Shown here: positions 14,957-22,052 of the stretch, piece by piece | How the letters are laid out: each line of letters starts with the position of its first letter | Numbering within the stretch: the first letter of the stretch is position 1 | Origin: DATFYI01 sp035315125 | Lineage (GTDB): Bacteria > Chloroflexota > Anaerolineae > Anaerolineales > Anaerolineaceae | Reading direction: 5' to 3' | Length of the DNA: 23,305 nt | Assembly: GCA_035315125.1 (NCBI GenBank) | Contig: DATFYI010000152.1 | Span: 1 to 23,305 of the forward strand | Made by a program: the position numbers and the translations under genes | Notes under the pieces: model-generated | Databases searched by the model: none | What the model was told of the DNA's origin: nothing | The model's input: the letters and a program-made list of their open reading frames with translations, nothing else

Positions 14957-15336
14957 CGGGAGATTATTATCAATGCCAGCTAGCAATGAGCCAATTGGAT
15001 TATAGCATAGCCAGACAGGCTATTTTATGGCTTTAGGAAATAACCCTAAATTCCTAACAAAAATGATTACACTATTTTAATAAATCAGTTCTATACTTAT
15101 TGTAGATGTTGCTTTGATCAGCAACACAGCACGGGGGCTTAATAACGGGCCGAACATCACCTGGTCGCCCAACCAGTTTCGCCGCAGAAAGAGCATAAAT
15201 ATGAACAGGTCCAACCCGCTGTTTGGTAAAAACTTTTTACTATACAGAGGGTTATAACTATTAAGTAAGCCCCCCGAAATCCGCTGGCAGAATCAAACGC
15301 CGACCTGCTGCGGTAAGCTCAAGGAGGAGGTGTAGA
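14957..15336. other. Gene-free region upstream of the LCP gene and the 29-aa ORF
   Basis: About 380 bp. 15007-15023 forms a small hairpin ATAGCC-AGACA-GGCTAT followed by TTT. TATACT at 15092-15097 is a candidate -10 for the rightward transcript but lacks a good -35. From 15108 on the DNA is rich in complementary segments (see the structured RNA entry). No open frame of note was seen on either strand. Confidence 0.5.
15108..15313 (+). ncRNA. Candidate structured leader RNA (possible riboswitch or cis-regulator)
   Basis: Pairings visible by eye: hairpin GTTGCT/AGCAAC (15108-15113 with 15120-15125); a long-range closing helix CGGGGGCTTA (15132-15141) with TAAGCCCCCCG (15266-15276, one bulged C); inner hairpin CTGGT/ACCAG (15161-15165 with 15172-15176), which competes with ACCTG/CAGGT (15159-15163 with 15206-15210) plus CGGG/CCCG (15146-15149 with 15215-15218); hairpin GTAAA/TTTAC (15226-15230 with 15236-15240); and CCGC-tg-GCAG (15281-15290) with CTGC-t-GCGG (15305-15313), ending 7 nt before the ribosome site of the 29-aa ORF. 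The two alternative inner folds suit a switch. No known riboswitch consensus, 6S, tmRNA or RNase P signature was recognised. The strand is inferred from the downstream ORF and terminator. Confidence 0.5.
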
Positions 15337-15426
15337 ATGGCAATTATTGTGTATATTGTAATTTCATTGGTTTGTTTGATGTTCTTTGTTTTGACCGTGT
15401 TCGGTTCCGCGTCACAGCACAAGTGA
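15337..15426 (+). CDS. 29-residue single-pass membrane micro-protein
   Basis: ATG 15337 to TGA 15426 encodes 29 residues: hydrophobic from residue 3 to about 23 (IIVYIVISLVCLMFFVLTVF) with a short polar end (GSASQHK), i.e. a single membrane helix with no N-terminal charge. The ribosome site AAGGAGGAGG at 15321-15330, 6 nt before the ATG, is the strongest in this window, which argues for real translation. It lies between a structured leader and an intrinsic terminator with no other gene, so it would be the only product of that transcript. It is not recognisably KdpF or CydX. Its size fits subunit-like small membrane proteins or a type I toxin-like peptide; the function is unknown. Confidence 0.6.
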   Translation: MAIIVYIVISLVCLMFFVLTVFGSASQHK

Positions 15427-15553
15427 TTTCGGCATGGTATTTAGCAAAGAAAACGGTGTTTTTAGATAAAGGCCGGTGCTAATTTCATTCTTTCGTTAAC
15501 CGGGCCCGGTCAAATTCTCTTTTTATGCTTAAAAAGAGGAAATGTATTTTTAT
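15427..15553 (+). other. Hairpin-rich 3' part of the micro-ORF transcript
   Basis: After the 29-aa ORF: GGCCGGT (15471-15477) can pair with ACCGGGCC (15499-15506, one bulge); the 12-bp palindrome ACCGGGCCCGGT lies at 15499-15510; CTCTTTTT (15517-15524) pairs perfectly with AAAAAGAG (15531-15538) around ATGCTT. There is no further ORF with a ribosome site. Confidence 0.45.
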
Positions 15554-15591
15554 GCTCCCTTCTTCCTGCCAAACGAAGAGGGAGCTTTTTT
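15554..15591 (+). terminator. Intrinsic terminator of the micro-ORF transcript
   Basis: GCTCCCTTCTT (15554-15564) pairs with AAGAGGGAGC (15576-15585) with one bulged T, followed by TTTTTT (15586-15591). Orientation is clearly rightward; the left flank has no A-run typical of a bidirectional unit. The only rightward product ahead of it is the structured leader/29-aa ORF. Confidence 0.85.
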
Positions 15592-15601
15592 ATAAAAAGA
15601 A

Positions 15602-16300
15602 TTAGCCTAATTTACGAATATGCTCAATATGATCGCGTATATGCCAGGCGGCTCGCCTCAGCAGTTTACGAGGACTCCAAAACTCCCCTTCTTTCCCTAA
15701 AACCAGCTCTTCGCCAGCCAGATCGTTAATGACCTGGTCCATGTTCTTGGATGTTACTTGCAAGCGTTCAAATGGGTCTTTGGGCAATTGTGCTCTGGAA
15801 AGGCTGGCTTGGTCGAGACGATCTAACAGCCACCACTGGATAGTAGCGACATGTGCTAAAATACCCCGGCGCGTCCAGCGTTCGCCCGGTACAGGCTCAT
15901 CGAGTTTTTGGATGGGTATTTCAGCTAGAAGAGCCAGTAAATCTTCACGTCCCCAACCCAGCAACTCGACCCCTCGCCGGGCATCCAGGGCTGTAAGCGG
16001 TTTCCAATCATGACGAAACCAGGCATTGACACCTTTACCGTGTTCTACCAGATTGAAGTTCTCATCAACTTCATAAAACTGCCAGGTCTCGACCAGATTT
16101 ACATCGAAATCGCCCAGGTCTTTTAGCCAGGATTGAGAAGTGTGTGATTCCATCCAGGTCTTATAGGACAACAGAGCCAGGGGTATAGCGATAATTGCTT
16201 CGCTGCCATCTTTGCCGTAGGAAAAGCAGCCGGGATAATCTAGGGCCCAGGCGATTGAATGACCTTCAAAACCATTTTCAAGACCAATAGACAGCCTCAT
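15602..16300 (-). CDS. HicB-like N-domain fused to DinB-type metal-binding four-helix domain
   Basis: 232 residues. The first ~50 resemble a HicB-type fold (SIAWALDYPGCFSYGKDGSEAI, matching the PGC...G....EA signature). Residues 100-232 form a DinB/YfiT-like four-helix bundle: His150 (GILAHVATIQWW), and His220 and His224 in AAWHIRDHIEHIRKL give the usual metal triad, with the R-W-x-R region (GERWTRRG) before it. DinB-type proteins act as metal-dependent thiol transferases or hydrolases in stress responses; the substrate is unknown here. No HicA partner is adjacent, so the N-domain is not a toxin antidote in an obvious pair. GGGAG lies 7 nt before ATG 16300. Confidence 0.82.
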   Translation of the reverse strand: MRLSIGLENGFEGHSIAWALDYPGCFSYGKDGSEAIIAIPLALLSYKTWMESHTSQSWLKDLGDFDVNLVETWQFYEVDENFNLVEHGKGVNAWFRHDWKPLTALDARRGVELLGWGREDLLALLAEIPIQKLDEPVPGERWTRRGILAHVATIQWWLLDRLDQASLSRAQLPKDPFERLQVTSKNMDQVINDLAGEELVLGKEGEFWSPRKLLRRAAWHIRDHIEHIRKLG

Positions 16301-16368
16301 AGCAATCTCCCATTGGAAATCACTCTTTTAGATGACCATAAGTCGATAAAACGTTCATTTTGAAATTG

Positions 16369-16377
16369 ATTATAGCA
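16369..16377 (-). promoter_or_regulatory. Extended -10 promoter of the HicB/DinB gene
   Basis: On the minus strand TGCTATAAT (16377-16369) is a perfect extended -10. No good -35 is needed or seen. It lies 4 bp from the rightward tRNA promoter, so the two divergent units share this spot. Confidence 0.6.
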
Positions 16378-16380
16378 TCC

Positions 16381-16409
16381 TTGACGTTTCATTCGGTGCG
16401 CGGTATATT
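16381..16409 (+). promoter_or_regulatory. Promoter of tRNA-Arg(GCG) and probably surE
   Basis: -35 TTGACG (16381-16386), 17-bp spacer, -10 TATATT (16404-16409), both 5/6. Predicted start near 16416, about 29 nt before the tRNA. Confidence 0.8.
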
Positions 16410-16444
16410 AGTATCGCTTTCATATAAGCAGATAGATCGGTTAT

Positions 16445-16518
16445 GCCCCAGTAGCGCAATTGGACAGAGCGTTTGCTTGCGGAGCAAAAGGTTGCAGATT
16501 CGACTTCTGCCTGGGGCA
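16445..16518 (+). tRNA. tRNA-Arg, anticodon GCG
   Basis: 74 nt. Acceptor GCCCCAG (16445-16451) pairs perfectly with CTGGGGC (16511-16517); discriminator A 16518; CCA is not encoded. Anticodon stem TTTGC/GCAAA encloses the loop TTGCGGA, giving anticodon GCG (codons CGC/CGT). T arm GCAGA-TTCGACT-TCTGC. The D loop carries GG followed by A20, an arginine identity base. The D stem GCGC/GAGC has one G-A mismatch. Confidence 0.92.
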
Positions 16519-16523
16519 CTTTC

Positions 16524-16556
16524 AAAAATGGCGAAGAATTGACCTTCGTCATTTTT
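16524..16556 (+). terminator. Terminator hairpin between tRNA-Arg and surE
   Basis: AAAAATGGCGAAG (16524-16536) pairs with CTTCGTCATTTTT (16544-16556), 13 bp with one G-U, loop AATTGAC. The T-run forms the 3' arm and extends to 16557. It ends about a dozen bases before the surE start codon, so it can act as an attenuator of surE. Confidence 0.7.
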
Positions 16557-16568
16557 TGGTGAAAAAAA

Positions 16569-17375
16569 ATGGAAAATAAGCGCTATCAAATCCTTTTAAC
16601 AAATGATGATGGAATTAAATCCCCAGGGCTGTGGGCTGCTGCCGAAACCTTATCTGAGCTGGGTTATGTGACTGTCGCTGCGCCGCGTGATCAAGCCTCC
16701 AGCACCGGCAGAAGCCAACCGCTCTCATCTGACGGCAAAATTACAATAAACAAAATGCAGATCGGCAGTCAGGATTGGGATGTCTATGCAGTGGGCGGCA
16801 CCCCGGCACAAGTCGTGGTCCATTCAATTTTTGAAATCATGCCTGTCCGGCCTGACCTGGTTGTTTCCGGGATTAATTATGGGGAGAACCTGGGCACCAG
16901 TGTCACGATTTCCGGCACGATCGGAGCAGCGCTAGAGGCGGCCAGCATGGGTATCCCTGCAATCGCGGCTTCGCTCCAGTTAACGGATGGTCGGGAATTC
17001 CTTTCGTATTCGACTGCTGTTAATTTTTCAACGGCTGCTCATTTCGTCCAATATTTTGCCAGGCTGATGCTGGAAAAACGTATGCCGGCTGATGTGGATG
17101 TGCTTAAAATTGAGGTACCCTTTGACGCCACACCGGCTACCGAATGGCAAATTAGCCGGCAGGATCGCCAGCGTTATTATGTTCCATATATGAGAGAAGA
17201 TGGGAATGGGAAATCCAAATTAGATTTCCGTTTAGAGATACATCCTGAGATCAGTCCGAGCGATAGCGATATTAATGTTATCCATGTTAATCGCAAAGTC
17301 TCGGTAACACCCTTAAGTATTGATTTGACATCTCGGGTTAATTTTGATGAGTTAGATAAGCTGTTGCGCAATTAA
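16569..17375 (+). CDS. surE: 5'/3'-nucleotidase SurE
   Basis: 268 residues, the usual SurE length. The N-terminal ILLTNDDG signature holds the metal ligands Asp13 and Asp14; SSTGRS near residues 44-49 and SGINYGENLG near 95-104 supply the remaining conserved Ser and Asn ligands. SurE is a divalent-metal nucleoside monophosphate phosphatase linked to stationary-phase survival. The start ATG 16569 is preceded by GGTGA (16558-16562), a partial SD. No promoter fits between the tRNA-Arg terminator and the ATG, so it probably depends on read-through from the tRNA promoter (inference). Confidence 0.94.
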   Translation: MENKRYQILLTNDDGIKSPGLWAAAETLSELGYVTVAAPRDQASSTGRSQPLSSDGKITINKMQIGSQDWDVYAVGGTPAQVVVHSIFEIMPVRPDLVVSGINYGENLGTSVTISGTIGAALEAASMGIPAIAASLQLTDGREFLSYSTAVNFSTAAHFVQYFARLMLEKRMPADVDVLKIEVPFDATPATEWQISRQDRQRYYVPYMREDGNGKSKLDFRLEIHPEISPSDSDINVIHVNRKVSVTPLSIDLTSRVNFDELDKLLRN

Positions 17376-17390
17376 TCTTGTTTACAGGTC

Positions 17391-17439
17391 AAAAAACCGG
17401 GCCAACTTGACGGAATATTCCTCAAAGTTACCCGGTTTC
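17391..17439. terminator. Bidirectional terminator between surE and ychF
   Basis: AAACCGGG (17394-17401) and CCCGGTTT (17431-17438) pair; the inner ACTTGA/TCAAAGT partly extends the stem and GGAATATTCC sits in the loop. Leftward the stem is followed by a T6 run (A6 at 17391-17396 on the plus strand), strong for ychF. Rightward it is followed by CTTTATTTT, adequate for surE. Confidence 0.8.
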
Positions 17440-17455
17440 TTTATTTTAGATGGAA

Positions 17456-18526
17456 TCAGATATTGAAACGGATATTCAAAACATCGCCATCCAGGACAAT
17501 ATACTCTTTCCCTTCCAGGCGCAACTTACCTTTGGCTTTCGCCTCATTCATACCGCCCAGCGTAACCAGGTCGTTATAAGCCACTACTTCAGCCCGGATA
17601 AAACCTTTTTGCAGGTCGGTGTGAATTTCTCCAGCAGCTTCGGGAGCAGTGGCGCCACGACGGACAGTCCAGGCTCGAACTTCGTCCGGTCCCACCGTAA
17701 AGAAAGATTGTAGCCCAAGCAGATCATACGACAGACGTATCATGCGATTTAAACTCGGTTCTTCAATACCGTATTCCTTTAGAAATACTTCGGCTTCATC
17801 CGGGGGAAGTTGGGCAATATCCATTTCAAGACGGCATTGCAAAGGGACAACCAGACTATGTTTATGGGTATAGGTAATTTCTGGCGCAGCCTGACCTTCC
17901 GCCAGGTTAAGAACGATCAGGTTCGGTTTACGGCTGAGGAAACCGAAACCTGCCAGAGTTTTTTCCTCTTCGGAACTAATTTCCAGGTCACGTAAAGGGT
18001 GTTCTTCCGAAAGAGCATTATGAAAGCGGTTAAACAGTTCTGTTTCGCGTTCGATAATGGCTTTTTCCCGCCCGCCGCCTTTATGACGTTCTTCATCGAG
18101 CCGCTCCAGTTTTCGCTCTACGGCTATCAGATCGTTCAGGATGAATTCCGAGTCCATACTGGCTAAATCGCGGCGAGGATCGATACTGCCGGACGGGTGG
18201 GGGACGTTTTCATCCTCAAAGCAGCGCACTACATGGATAAAGCCATCCATCTGAGTAAGCTGATTCAGCAGGGTGCCGGAGATGCCGGTTCGTCCGGCGC
18301 TGCCATCCAGACCGGCAATATCGGCATAGGTCACCTTGGCATAAATCGTTTTTTTCGGGTGAAACATCTCTGAAAGGCGGTCGACCCGTGGATCTGGAAC
18401 ATCCACAACGGCGGTATGAACTTCAATTTTTCCGGTTATTGCGCCGGTGGGTTGGGTGGCGCGTGTTAATGCATTGAATAATGTGGTCTTGCCGGATTGA
18501 GGAAGGCCAATAATTCCAAGGCGCAT
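17456..18526 (-). CDS. ychF: YchF-like (DUF933/TGS) P-loop ATPase
   Basis: 356 residues from ATG 18526 (MRLGIIGLP); the longer in-frame extension runs through the tRNA-Leu gene on the other strand and is rejected. P-loop GLPQSGKTT (residues 7-15), switch II region DIAGLDGSAG, the NxxE base motif of YchF as NLAEGQ in place of the GTPase NKxD, a charged coiled-coil insertion (ERKLERLDEERHKGG), and a C-terminal TGS domain (FFTVGPDEVRAWTVRRGATA ... ending in NIRFNI). YchF/OLA1 proteins bind ATP and associate with ribosomes in stress control. The P-loop differs from the usual NVGKS, so this may be a YchF sister group. Confidence 0.92.
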   Translation of the reverse strand: MRLGIIGLPQSGKTTLFNALTRATQPTGAITGKIEVHTAVVDVPDPRVDRLSEMFHPKKTIYAKVTYADIAGLDGSAGRTGISGTLLNQLTQMDGFIHVVRCFEDENVPHPSGSIDPRRDLASMDSEFILNDLIAVERKLERLDEERHKGGGREKAIIERETELFNRFHNALSEEHPLRDLEISSEEEKTLAGFGFLSRKPNLIVLNLAEGQAAPEITYTHKHSLVVPLQCRLEMDIAQLPPDEAEVFLKEYGIEEPSLNRMIRLSYDLLGLQSFFTVGPDEVRAWTVRRGATAPEAAGEIHTDLQKGFIRAEVVAYNDLVTLGGMNEAKAKGKLRLEGKEYIVLDGDVLNIRFNI

Positions 18527-18537
18527 GTCTGAATACC

Positions 18538-18566
18538 TTGACCCTTCTAAAGAAATTCGATATACT
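18538..18566 (+). promoter_or_regulatory. Promoter of tRNA-Leu(CAA)
   Basis: -35 TTGACC (18538-18543), 17-bp spacer, -10 TATACT (18561-18566), each 5/6. Predicted start about 18573, only a few bases before the mature tRNA. It lies between the divergent ychF start and the tRNA. Confidence 0.8.
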
Positions 18567-18578
18567 CTAGAAACACAT

Positions 18579-18661
18579 GCCGGAGTGGCGGAATTGGCAG
18601 ACGCGCACGACTCAAAATCGTGTTCCTTTAAGGAGTGTGGGTTCAATTCCCACCTTCGGCA
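18579..18661 (+). tRNA. tRNA-Leu, anticodon CAA
   Basis: 83 nt class II tRNA. Acceptor GCCGGAG (18579-18585) pairs with CTTCGGC (18654-18660) with one G-T; discriminator A 18661. Anticodon stem CACGA/TCGTG encloses the loop CTCAAAA, anticodon CAA (codon TTG). A long variable arm TTCCTTTAAGGAGT is present. T arm GTGGG-TTCAATT-CCCAC. CCA is not encoded. Confidence 0.95.
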
Positions 18662-18827
18662 CTAAGATTATAACATAGCCCACCTGGCGGGGAATAAATG
18701 GGGGAAAAGGGGGTTCTGGCACTATCTATGTGAACTGACTGCCAGCCTAAGCCGTCCGCGCCTTGTAGTTGATTGCTCGCTAGCGCGCCTGTCCGTTCTG
18801 TTTCTCAATCATCCCTCGAATTTCCGT

Positions 18828-18833
18828 TATAAT
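18828..18833 (+). promoter_or_regulatory. -10 box TATAAT upstream of the glycosyltransferase gene
   Basis: A consensus hexamer about 80 bp before the GT2 start; the -35 region is poor. The rest of the 251-bp gap after tRNA-Leu holds a CTGGCA/TGCCAG pairing (18716-18721 with 18740-18745) and no gene. Confidence 0.4.
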
Positions 18834-18912
18834 AAATTTGCAATCGATTGAATAATTTATTAATCCCAAATCATCGCAGCAAAAAGCCCTTTCTGACCCG
18901 ATTCGAGGTGCA

Positions 18913-19923
18913 TTGGTAGAGAATAAACCTATCCTACCCCTTCCCAAAGTGGATCTGGTAGTGCCTGTTTACAACGAAGAAAATGTGATTGCCTTGTTTC
19001 ATGCACAATTGCAGGCTGCAATTGCTGGATTACCTTACCATTTTAAAATTTACTATATCAATGATGGTTCCCTTGACCATACGCAAGACTGCCTGGAACA
19101 AATCCGTTTGCAGGATGAGCGGGTAGAATTGGTCGAATTTAGCCGAAACTTTGGACACCAATCTGCCCTGACTGCTGGTCTTGACCTGGCGCAGGGCGAT
19201 TATGTGATCACACTGGACGGAGATGGTCAGCATCCACCCCAGTTAATTGGTGAAATGCTAAAGTTGGCTGAAAGCGGTTACGATGTAGTGCTTACCCAAC
19301 GATTGGAGCAGGCTTCTCTACCACCTTTCAAGAAGAAGACCTCCGATTTATTTTACAAGATGATCAACAGGATTGGCGAAACACAAATCCTGCCCGGCTC
19401 GGCCGATTTCCGTCTGCTGGCGCAGCCAGTGGTAGCAGCTTTGCGAAGTATGCACGAATATCACCGCTTCTTACGAGGTATGGTATCCTGGGTTGGTTTT
19501 CGGACGGTGATTTTACCTTACCAGCCCGGAGATCGCATTGCCGGGCAATCGAAATATTCATTCAGTAAGATGCTTCGTTTAGCGATGGACGCCATCTTTT
19601 CGTTTTCCCTGGTGCCACTGTATTTAAGCATCTCTTTGGGTGTTTTGTTCCTGGTCCTGGCGCTGGCAGAGGCTATCTATGTGCTCAGCTTTTGGGTTAG
19701 CGGGCAAACCCAACGACTGGCGCCGGGTTGGAGCTCATTGATGTTTATGCTGCTGGTTGTCGGCGGCATATTGATGATTTCAATTGGGTTCATCGGTATT
19801 TATATAGGATATATATTCCAGGAAGTGAAACACAGGCCGGTCTATTTGATCCGCCGTATGATGCCTTCACGCCAATCTGATGAAACTGCACACTCACCGT
19901 ATCCAGAGGCTCCCGGTGGATAA
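18913..19923 (+). CDS. Family 2 glycosyltransferase, GtrB/DPM1-like polyprenyl-phosphate type
   Basis: 336 residues. The GT-A domain has VVPVYNEEN (residues 15-24), DGSLD, FSRNFGHQSALTAGLDLAQG and the DxD motif Asp102-Gly-Asp104 (TLDGDGQHPP), followed by SADFRLL and GQSKYSFSKMLRLAMDAI. Two C-terminal membrane segments (about 233-260 and 277-302) place it in the GtrB/DPM1 group that transfers a sugar from a nucleotide donor to undecaprenyl or dolichyl phosphate. The start is TTG 18913 with GAGGTG just upstream; it is the only start that keeps the conserved N-terminus with a ribosome site. It overlaps the next gene, so the lipid-linked sugar is probably used by that GT-C-like protein. Confidence 0.9.
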   Translation: MVENKPILPLPKVDLVVPVYNEENVIALFHAQLQAAIAGLPYHFKIYYINDGSLDHTQDCLEQIRLQDERVELVEFSRNFGHQSALTAGLDLAQGDYVITLDGDGQHPPQLIGEMLKLAESGYDVVLTQRLEQASLPPFKKKTSDLFYKMINRIGETQILPGSADFRLLAQPVVAALRSMHEYHRFLRGMVSWVGFRTVILPYQPGDRIAGQSKYSFSKMLRLAMDAIFSFSLVPLYLSISLGVLFLVLALAEAIYVLSFWVSGQTQRLAPGWSSLMFMLLVVGGILMISIGFIGIYIGYIFQEVKHRPVYLIRRMMPSRQSDETAHSPYPEAPGG

Positions 19924-21976
19924 CTTTTTGCGTCGAATCCGAACTTTTTCATTTTCTGCTGCTACGTTTCCAGTTGTACTGCTGTTGGTTGGTGCAGTGT
20001 GCTACGGTTTATTGATCCCCTGGTTGGGATTTTATTGGGACGATTGGCATTTCATCTGGATTTCTCAGCGGATGGGCTCTGCCGGGTTGGCGCGCTATTT
20101 TATGACTAACCGACCTTATTGGGGCATGATTTACCAGTTCTCCACAGCCTTGTTGAAAAGTGTGCCATGGCATTGGCAGGTCTTTGGGTTGTTCTGGCGC
20201 CTTATGAGCGCATTGTCCTTGTGGTGGTTGCTGCGTTTGATCTGGCAGAAAGCCCCTGAAGCAGCCGACTGGGTCAGTGTATTGTTTCTGGTTTATCCAG
20301 GTTTTGACCAGCAGGAGATCGCCATCACTTATGGCCATTTCTTTTTGGTGCTGACGGCTTTTTTCCTTTCATTGGTTTTTATGGTTTTGGCTTTACGTAA
20401 CCCAGGCTGGTATTGGCTTTATACTGTTCTGGCATTGCTGTTTTCCTTTGTAAATTTGCTGACGTTGGAATATTTTTTTCTGCTTGATCTGGTCAGGCCT
20501 TTGTTGGTATGGGTGGTTTTGGGGGAAACGCTGCCCGAAAAGCAAAGCCAGAAGAAACGATTCCTGCAAACAATGTCGGTCTGGCTGCCTTTCTTGCTGC
20601 TCTTCCTGGGCATGACCATCTGGCGAGCCTTCTTTTTTAAGGTACAGACCCATAATTACCAACCACTGTTGCTCGGACAGCTCAAGCTGCAGCCGCTGCA
20701 AACAATGCTCGGGCTGGCTGGTCTGGTGCTGCATGATTTGTGGATGACCAGTTTTGGCGCCTGGGGAAAAGCGTTTGTCCTACCAAGTGTCACTGTACTG
20801 GGCGCCAGAACGTTTGAACTTTATGCCCTGGTGGTAATCCTGACTGCTTTCCTGCTGATATTTTATTTGCTCAAGCGCAAGCCAAAAATAACATCTGACC
20901 AGAACCCTGGCAGATGGGCGCTCCCGGCAATTGGTATTGGCCTTTTTACAATGTTTGTAGCGGGCTGGCCGTTCTGGCTGACGGGCTTGCAGATCGGCCT
21001 GGTTTATCCGGTCAGCAGGTTTACTCTACCGTTTATAATGGGTGTCAGTCTATTTATGGCGGGACTTTTAGGTTTGATCCCGGGCAAGCAATGGATCAAA
21101 CTGGTGGTGCTGGGGTTGGCCGTCAGTTTTGCGGTGGGCTACCAGTTTCAGGTTGCCACTTCTTATCGGCGGGATACCAATACTCAGGATATCCTGTTTT
21201 GGGAGATGGCCTGGCGGATGCCGGGTCTTAAACAGGATACTTTAATTTTATCCAATGATCTGCCAGTAAAATATTTCAGCGACAATTCGATGACAGCGCC
21301 TTTAAACTGGATTTATGCTCCGACCAATACCAGTAGCTCGGCCTGGTATGCTTTTTATTATCCGACCGTTCGGTTAGGTACCTCTTTAGAAGGTTTGAAT
21401 ACAGGTATCCCGGTCCAGCACGATTACCTGGCAGCCAGTTTTAACGGCAGCACTTCGTGGGCGGTTGCTATCGATTTTGCTCCGCCATCCTGCCTGAGGG
21501 TTTTGGATCCAAAACTGGACCCGCTGAACGAAATGCTGCCCGAGATGATCCGCTCCAGTGCCAGCTTATCCAATACCGCTCAAATTTTACCTGCCGGCTC
21601 ACCTGGCCCGGTGGTTCCACCGGTAACACAATTCGGTAAAGAGCCAACCCATGGCTGGTGTTATTATTTTGAAAAGGCTGACCTGGCTCGCCAGCAGCAG
21701 GATTGGAAGCAGGTGGCCGCCCTGGGCGATCAGGCTTTTCAGTTAAAAGACTATCCCAATGACCCATCGGAACGGATGCCGTTCATCGAGGGATATGCCC
21801 ATGTCGGGAATTGGTCGCGAGCTAAAGAACTGACCCAAGAATCGGCTGATATCACTAATTTGATGCGTCCAATGCTGTGCGGGTTATGGCAACGTATCGG
21901 TCGAAATACTAGCGCCAGTCCGGATAGAGATAAAACCGTTAAAATGGTGGAGGATAGCCTACACTGCAATCCGTGA
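19916..21976 (+). CDS. GT-C-like polytopic membrane glycosyltransferase with soluble C-terminal domain
   Basis: 686 residues from GTG 19916, which has AGAGG 6 nt upstream and overlaps the GT2 stop by 8 nt; ATG 19880 (698 residues) is the alternative but has no SD. About 11-13 hydrophobic segments fill residues 20-420. The first extracytoplasmic loop carries an Asp pair in GFYWDDWHF, the expected catalytic region of GT-C enzymes that use polyprenyl-phosphate sugars. The C-terminal ~250 residues are soluble, with a helical TPR-like end (DLARQQQDWKQVAALGDQAF). The acceptor is unknown. Family assignment rests on topology and the DD loop, not on a recognised name. Confidence 0.72.
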   Translation: MDNFLRRIRTFSFSAATFPVVLLLVGAVCYGLLIPWLGFYWDDWHFIWISQRMGSAGLARYFMTNRPYWGMIYQFSTALLKSVPWHWQVFGLFWRLMSALSLWWLLRLIWQKAPEAADWVSVLFLVYPGFDQQEIAITYGHFFLVLTAFFLSLVFMVLALRNPGWYWLYTVLALLFSFVNLLTLEYFFLLDLVRPLLVWVVLGETLPEKQSQKKRFLQTMSVWLPFLLLFLGMTIWRAFFFKVQTHNYQPLLLGQLKLQPLQTMLGLAGLVLHDLWMTSFGAWGKAFVLPSVTVLGARTFELYALVVILTAFLLIFYLLKRKPKITSDQNPGRWALPAIGIGLFTMFVAGWPFWLTGLQIGLVYPVSRFTLPFIMGVSLFMAGLLGLIPGKQWIKLVVLGLAVSFAVGYQFQVATSYRRDTNTQDILFWEMAWRMPGLKQDTLILSNDLPVKYFSDNSMTAPLNWIYAPTNTSSSAWYAFYYPTVRLGTSLEGLNTGIPVQHDYLAASFNGSTSWAVAIDFAPPSCLRVLDPKLDPLNEMLPEMIRSSASLSNTAQILPAGSPGPVVPPVTQFGKEPTHGWCYYFEKADLARQQQDWKQVAALGDQAFQLKDYPNDPSERMPFIEGYAHVGNWSRAKELTQESADITNLMRPMLCGLWQRIGRNTSASPDRDKTVKMVEDSLHCNP

Positions 21977-22017
21977 ACAGGATTATTCCTGATAAAATTC
22001 AATTGTTGAAATCATTA

Positions 22018-22035
22018 AGCCCGTTTTCTGGGCTC
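22018..22035 (+). other. Small hairpin in the galE leader
   Basis: AGCCC/GGGCT around GTTTTCT, about 20 bp upstream of the galE start. It has no U-tract, so it is not a convincing terminator; it may set mRNA stability between the GT-C-like gene and galE. Confidence 0.3.
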
Positions 22036-22052
22036 AAATATAAGGAGATCGT

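Noticed and set aside
15108..15591. tmRNA, RNase P RNA, 6S RNA or a standard riboswitch
   Set aside because: No tRNA-like ends or tag, no RNase P core motifs, and no recalled riboswitch consensus fits; listed as an unassigned structured RNA instead.
18527..18646. N-terminal extension of the YchF-like protein
   Set aside because: It would run through the tRNA-Leu gene and its promoter; the family start MRLGIIGLP matches ATG 18526.
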